IMG/VR virus record: IMGVR_UViG_3300038424_000251
Span: 248,001 to 312,000 of that record
Direction: 5' to 3' (one strand)
Source of the DNA: a virus
DNA length: 64,000 nt
A program made the translations under genes and the position numbers. A model generated the notes under the pieces. That model ran no database searches. It was not told the origin of the DNA and worked only from the letters and a program-made list of their open reading frames with translations. Shown here piece after piece: positions 60,600 through 64,000 of the stretch (the first letter of the stretch is position 1; every line of letters starts with the position of its first letter).

Positions 60600-62588
60600 A
60601 TGGCAACAACAACACAAAAAAGCTTTCAGCCAAATAGTAAAGAAGTAAGATATCTCAATAAGGATTTTTCTCAATTTCGCCAAAATCTTATTAATTTTGC
60701 CAAGTATTATTTTCCAAACACTTATGCTGATTTTAATGATGCAGCTCCGGGTATGATGTTTATTGAAATGGCATCTTATGTTGGAGATGTTTTATCTTAT
60801 TATACTGACTATGCTTTCAAAGAGGGTCTTCTTTATAATACAACAGAGAGAAAAAATATTATCGCTCTAGCAAAATATCTTGGTTATACAACTTCGCCGG
60901 CAAAAGGTGCCACCGGACAGATAAATGTATCTCAAATTTGTCCTACTACAGTTGATGAGAATGGAAATTATGTTCCTGATAATAATTATGCATTAAGTAT
61001 TCAGGAAAATATGCAAGTGTCTAATAATGCTGGTGCATATTTTTTGACTTCTGAAACCATAGATTTCACAGTTAATACCAACTTATCTCCGTTGACTTCA
61101 TCAGTTTATCAAAGAGATAATACAGGAGTTCCCACATTTTTCTTATTGCAAAAAACTTCTAATATTCGTTCAGGACAAATTGTAACTAAAACTTTTACAA
61201 TTAGTGCAATGCAACCATTTATAAATCTTTATCTTGATGAGGATAATGTTTTGGAAATCATAAGCGTGGTTGATTCTGATAATAATCAATGGCATCAAGT
61301 TGATTTCTTAGCTCAAGAAATGGTTCTTACTGATGTTCCAAATAATGAAGCATTTGAAGGAACGCTTTCCACTTATCAAGGTACTGTTCCTTATATTCTT
61401 GATTACTTGAAAACATCACGAAGATTTACAGTTAATGTAGATGAAAATAATAAAACATATTTGCAATTTGGAGCTGGAACGAGTGGATTTGCTGATGAAA
61501 TTATTAATTTAAGTTCACAACAAATTGGAGTTGGATTATCTAACATAAGTAATCTTAATTTACCAATAGACCCTTCTAATTTTCTTAATAATGACACTTA
61601 CGGATTAGCACCACAAAATACTACATTGACTGTAACATATACAATTGGTGGTGGTTTTGAGTCAAATTCACCATCAAATTCCATTATCAATGTCGATTCA
61701 GTTACTATAAACAATTCAACAGATGGACTTACACCTGAACAAACGTCACTTCTCAATACCGTTCAAAGTTCTTTAAAAGTTAACAACCCAGATGCTACCG
61801 TGGGCGGTGCTGGACCTGAAAGTAATGACAATATTCGGCAAAATGCTATTGCTGCTTTTGCAGCTCAGAATAGAGTAGTTACACAAAATGATTATTTGGC
61901 AAGAGTATATGCATTACCCCCAAAATATGGTTCAATTGCTAAAGCGCAGGTTATAACTTATAATAGTTTGGATGTATATCAAAATCAAATTTTAACAGGA
62001 ACAGTTAGTCAAGACAATATTGCTATTGTTAATAATGCCAATACCCAAACTTATTTTAGGAATGTTGCTTTTGATAGAAGCAATCCTTTTGCTGTTAACC
62101 TTTATATTTTGTCATTTGATGAAAATGGAAATCTTACTCAATCAAATGAAGCGTTGGTAACTAATTTGTTGACTTATTTGAGACGTTATAGAATGTTGAC
62201 TGATGGCATTAATGTTATTGATGGTTATATAATCAATATAGGAGTCCAATTTACAATCAGTGTTTTCAAAGGTTATAATAAGAAAGATGTATTAACAAAT
62301 GCTATTGCTGCTGTTCAAGCTTTTTTTGATATAGATAAATGGGAATTCTCACAACCTATTAATTTAAGTAGCTTAAGATTGGAAATTGCTAAAGTTGAAG
62401 GTGTTCAGACGGTTGTATCGTTAAATATTATCAATCTTACACCATTAACAACCAATGGTGGAAATTATTCTCCCGTAGCATACGATATTTCAGCTGCTAC
62501 TAAAAATGACATAATTTATCCTTCTTTGGACCCATCCATTTTTGAAGTAAAATATCCAAACAGTGATATACAAGGAACCACAATGTAA
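60600..62588 (+). CDS. 6: baseplate wedge protein gp6 (baseplate J family)
   Basis: 662 residues, same size as T4 gp6 (660). N-terminus RYLNKDFSQFRQNLINFAKY, FNDAAPGMMFIEMASYVGDV, LSYYTDYAFKEGLLYNTTER and NIIALAKYLGYTTSPAKGAT is the conserved wedge core. The C-terminal half has NRVVTQNDYLARVYALPPKY, typical for baseplate J. It forms the dimeric wedge ring that triggers sheath contraction. Confidence 0.92.
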   Translation: MATTTQKSFQPNSKEVRYLNKDFSQFRQNLINFAKYYFPNTYADFNDAAPGMMFIEMASYVGDVLSYYTDYAFKEGLLYNTTERKNIIALAKYLGYTTSPAKGATGQINVSQICPTTVDENGNYVPDNNYALSIQENMQVSNNAGAYFLTSETIDFTVNTNLSPLTSSVYQRDNTGVPTFFLLQKTSNIRSGQIVTKTFTISAMQPFINLYLDEDNVLEIISVVDSDNNQWHQVDFLAQEMVLTDVPNNEAFEGTLSTYQGTVPYILDYLKTSRRFTVNVDENNKTYLQFGAGTSGFADEIINLSSQQIGVGLSNISNLNLPIDPSNFLNNDTYGLAPQNTTLTVTYTIGGGFESNSPSNSIINVDSVTINNSTDGLTPEQTSLLNTVQSSLKVNNPDATVGGAGPESNDNIRQNAIAAFAAQNRVVTQNDYLARVYALPPKYGSIAKAQVITYNSLDVYQNQILTGTVSQDNIAIVNNANTQTYFRNVAFDRSNPFAVNLYILSFDENGNLTQSNEALVTNLLTYLRRYRMLTDGINVIDGYIINIGVQFTISVFKGYNKKDVLTNAIAAVQAFFDIDKWEFSQPINLSSLRLEIAKVEGVQTVVSLNIINLTPLTTNGGNYSPVAYDISAATKNDIIYPSLDPSIFEVKYPNSDIQGTTM

Positions 62589-62608
62589 ATTAGGTAAGAT
62601 TAAACAAT

Positions 62609-64000
62609 ATGCATCATTTCATTTATCCATCACAAGACACATTCATAACCAACACTGTAGGACTTGAAGACCTAAATTTTGGATTGGATGAAATTTTGCG
62701 TGTAGGTACTGAAACGATTACTGTTAAAAGCACATCACCAACTACAACTATTCCTATCTTTGGAACGGTATTAAATTTATGTGTGTCAGGATTTTCAGGT
62801 TCTATTGTTAATTCTTCCATTTATGGGACAGCATCATTTGCATCGGGAGTGATTACAAGTAGTATTGATGCAAATGTAACTGCTTCTAATTTTAATGGAA
62901 TATTGACAGGTAGTTATCTTTCATCTTCTTTATTGAGTGGTTCAGCTTTTACAGGTTCATTGACAAATTTCAGTGGTAGTTTTACAGGTATTTTTAGTGG
63001 AAGTGTTTCTGGTTATCTTTGGACTGATTATTTACAGTACTTTAACGGTAATGTGATTGGGTTTACTGGTCAAATTATTTCAGGAAGTGTTAATGGAGCT
63101 GACATTTTACCACAACAAAATACAACCATTTCTGATATAATTTATGATAATAGAGCATTAGTTCAATTTGACATAACTGCTATTTCTCAGTCCATTGCTA
63201 GTAGGGATATTGTTAATCCAGAATTTAGACTAAAATTAAAGGTAGCAAGGGAATTTGAATTACCTATACAATATCATATTTATGCTTTTCCAATTTCTGA
63301 AAGTTGGGTAATGGGTAATGGATATGTATCTGATAACGGTTCATCACAGGGGGCTAACTGGATATATAGAGATTATGATGGAGGCACACCTTGGGCTACT
63401 ACAGGTTCATCTTATATTTCATCTTTATCTGTTACTCAGTCTTTTAATTATCAGGTTGGTGACATCAATGTGGATGTTACACCCATTGTCAATGCATGGG
63501 TAAGTGGAACAGTTCCTAATAATGGAATTGTTTTAATCAGCGGTGATGAATTTGCACCAACAAGTTCAGGTATGAGTTTGTATTTCTTTAGTAAGGATAC
63601 TAACACTATTTATGAACCTATTTTGGATGTTGGATGGAGTGATTTTTCTTGGTCAACGGGTAGTATAATCACTTCTAGTGCGAATATTTCTACAATTCCT
63701 GCAGGTATTTCTGGAAGTGTTAGTGATAGTGGTTCTATAAGTGGTTTCCTATTTGGTTGTTTCACAGGATTTGGTAATATGTCCTTTTCTTCTAGTATTG
63801 ACCCTATTAGTGGCTCTAGTGGTTCTTTTATCACAAATTCTTATGCGAGTGGGATAATTCAAGCAACTGGACTTTCTGGGTTGATAACAAGTATGTCTAT
63901 CAATGGGGATTTTGTTGGTATGGTTAGTAGTTCTACAGTTTGTTTAATTTCTACTTGTAGTTCATGCATACCAAACTTTTATTCCAGAACTGGTGATAGT
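62609..64000 (+). CDS. baseplate/fibre-associated protein with CBM96/DNRLRE-like domain (partial)
   Basis: 464 codons, open at the window end. SQDTFITNTVGLEDLNFGLD at the N-terminus and, after a Ser/Gly/Thr-rich repeat region, RALVQFDITAISQSI, FRLKLKVAREFELPIQYHIY, ISESWVMGNGY, GANWIYRDYDGGTPWAT, DVTPIVNAWVSGTVPNNG follow the DNRLRE/CBM96 pattern used in carbohydrate-binding and adhesive proteins. Probably a fibre or baseplate protein that binds surface glycans. Confidence 0.72.
   Translation, partial: MHHFIYPSQDTFITNTVGLEDLNFGLDEILRVGTETITVKSTSPTTTIPIFGTVLNLCVSGFSGSIVNSSIYGTASFASGVITSSIDANVTASNFNGILTGSYLSSSLLSGSAFTGSLTNFSGSFTGIFSGSVSGYLWTDYLQYFNGNVIGFTGQIISGSVNGADILPQQNTTISDIIYDNRALVQFDITAISQSIASRDIVNPEFRLKLKVAREFELPIQYHIYAFPISESWVMGNGYVSDNGSSQGANWIYRDYDGGTPWATTGSSYISSLSVTQSFNYQVGDINVDVTPIVNAWVSGTVPNNGIVLISGDEFAPTSSGMSLYFFSKDTNTIYEPILDVGWSDFSWSTGSIITSSANISTIPAGISGSVSDSGSISGFLFGCFTGFGNMSFSSSIDPISGSSGSFITNSYASGIIQATGLSGLITSMSINGDFVGMVSSSTVCLISTCSSCIPNFYSRTGDS

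Overview
The window looks like part of a large T4-like myophage genome infecting a Gram-negative bacterium. The evidence is a baseplate block (gp5-, gp25- and gp6-like proteins), a gp55-like late sigma factor, PhoH, several tail-fibre proteins, more than 50 tRNA genes, and small exported or outer-membrane proteins. Most of the window is AT-rich; the first 6.8 kb and some RNA segments look visibly richer in GC. All functions are inferred from sequence reading alone.

Layout. (1) 1-6.84 kb: about 20 very small genes on the + strand. Nearly all have a private TTGACA-N16-TAAACT promoter whose -35 box carries the stop codon of the gene before. The start codon lies about 11 nt after the -10 box, so the mRNAs should be almost leaderless. 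(2) 7.1-18.7 kb: unknown proteins, an ART-like protein, an AMMECR1-domain protein, a PKD-domain protein, a tmRNA, then an ADP-ribose block (DUF1152 plus two ADP-ribosylglycohydrolases) and an outer-membrane beta-barrel. (3) 18.7-47.1 kb: a long array of tRNAs and tRNA-like RNAs. Embedded in it are a roughly 1.1 kb highly structured noncoding RNA, an RNase P RNA, many stem-closed small RNAs, two restriction-modification pairs, HNH and GIY-YIG nucleases, a MoaD/ThiS-like protein and a family of four exported proteins. (4) 47.1-64 kb: metabolic and regulatory genes (prephenate dehydrogenase-like, SMR transporter-like, HD hydrolase, PhoH), then tail fibres, a membrane coiled-coil protein, the late sigma factor and the baseplate.

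How it may work together. Two promoter classes are visible. One is a host sigma70-like early class (TTGACA, 16-17 bp, TATAAT-like). The other is a TATTTATA/T box 3-11 nt upstream of start codons of fibre, baseplate and other probable virion genes, which is a candidate late promoter for the gp55-like sigma factor. Several genes with this late box encode proteins sharing a short N-terminal amphipathic motif (x-L-I-K-E-x-V), possibly a head-targeting signal for proteins injected with the DNA. The RNA region (tRNAs, tmRNA, RNase P RNA, giant RNA and intercalated small RNAs) looks like a phage-owned translation and RNA-processing kit, and is the most unusual part of the window.
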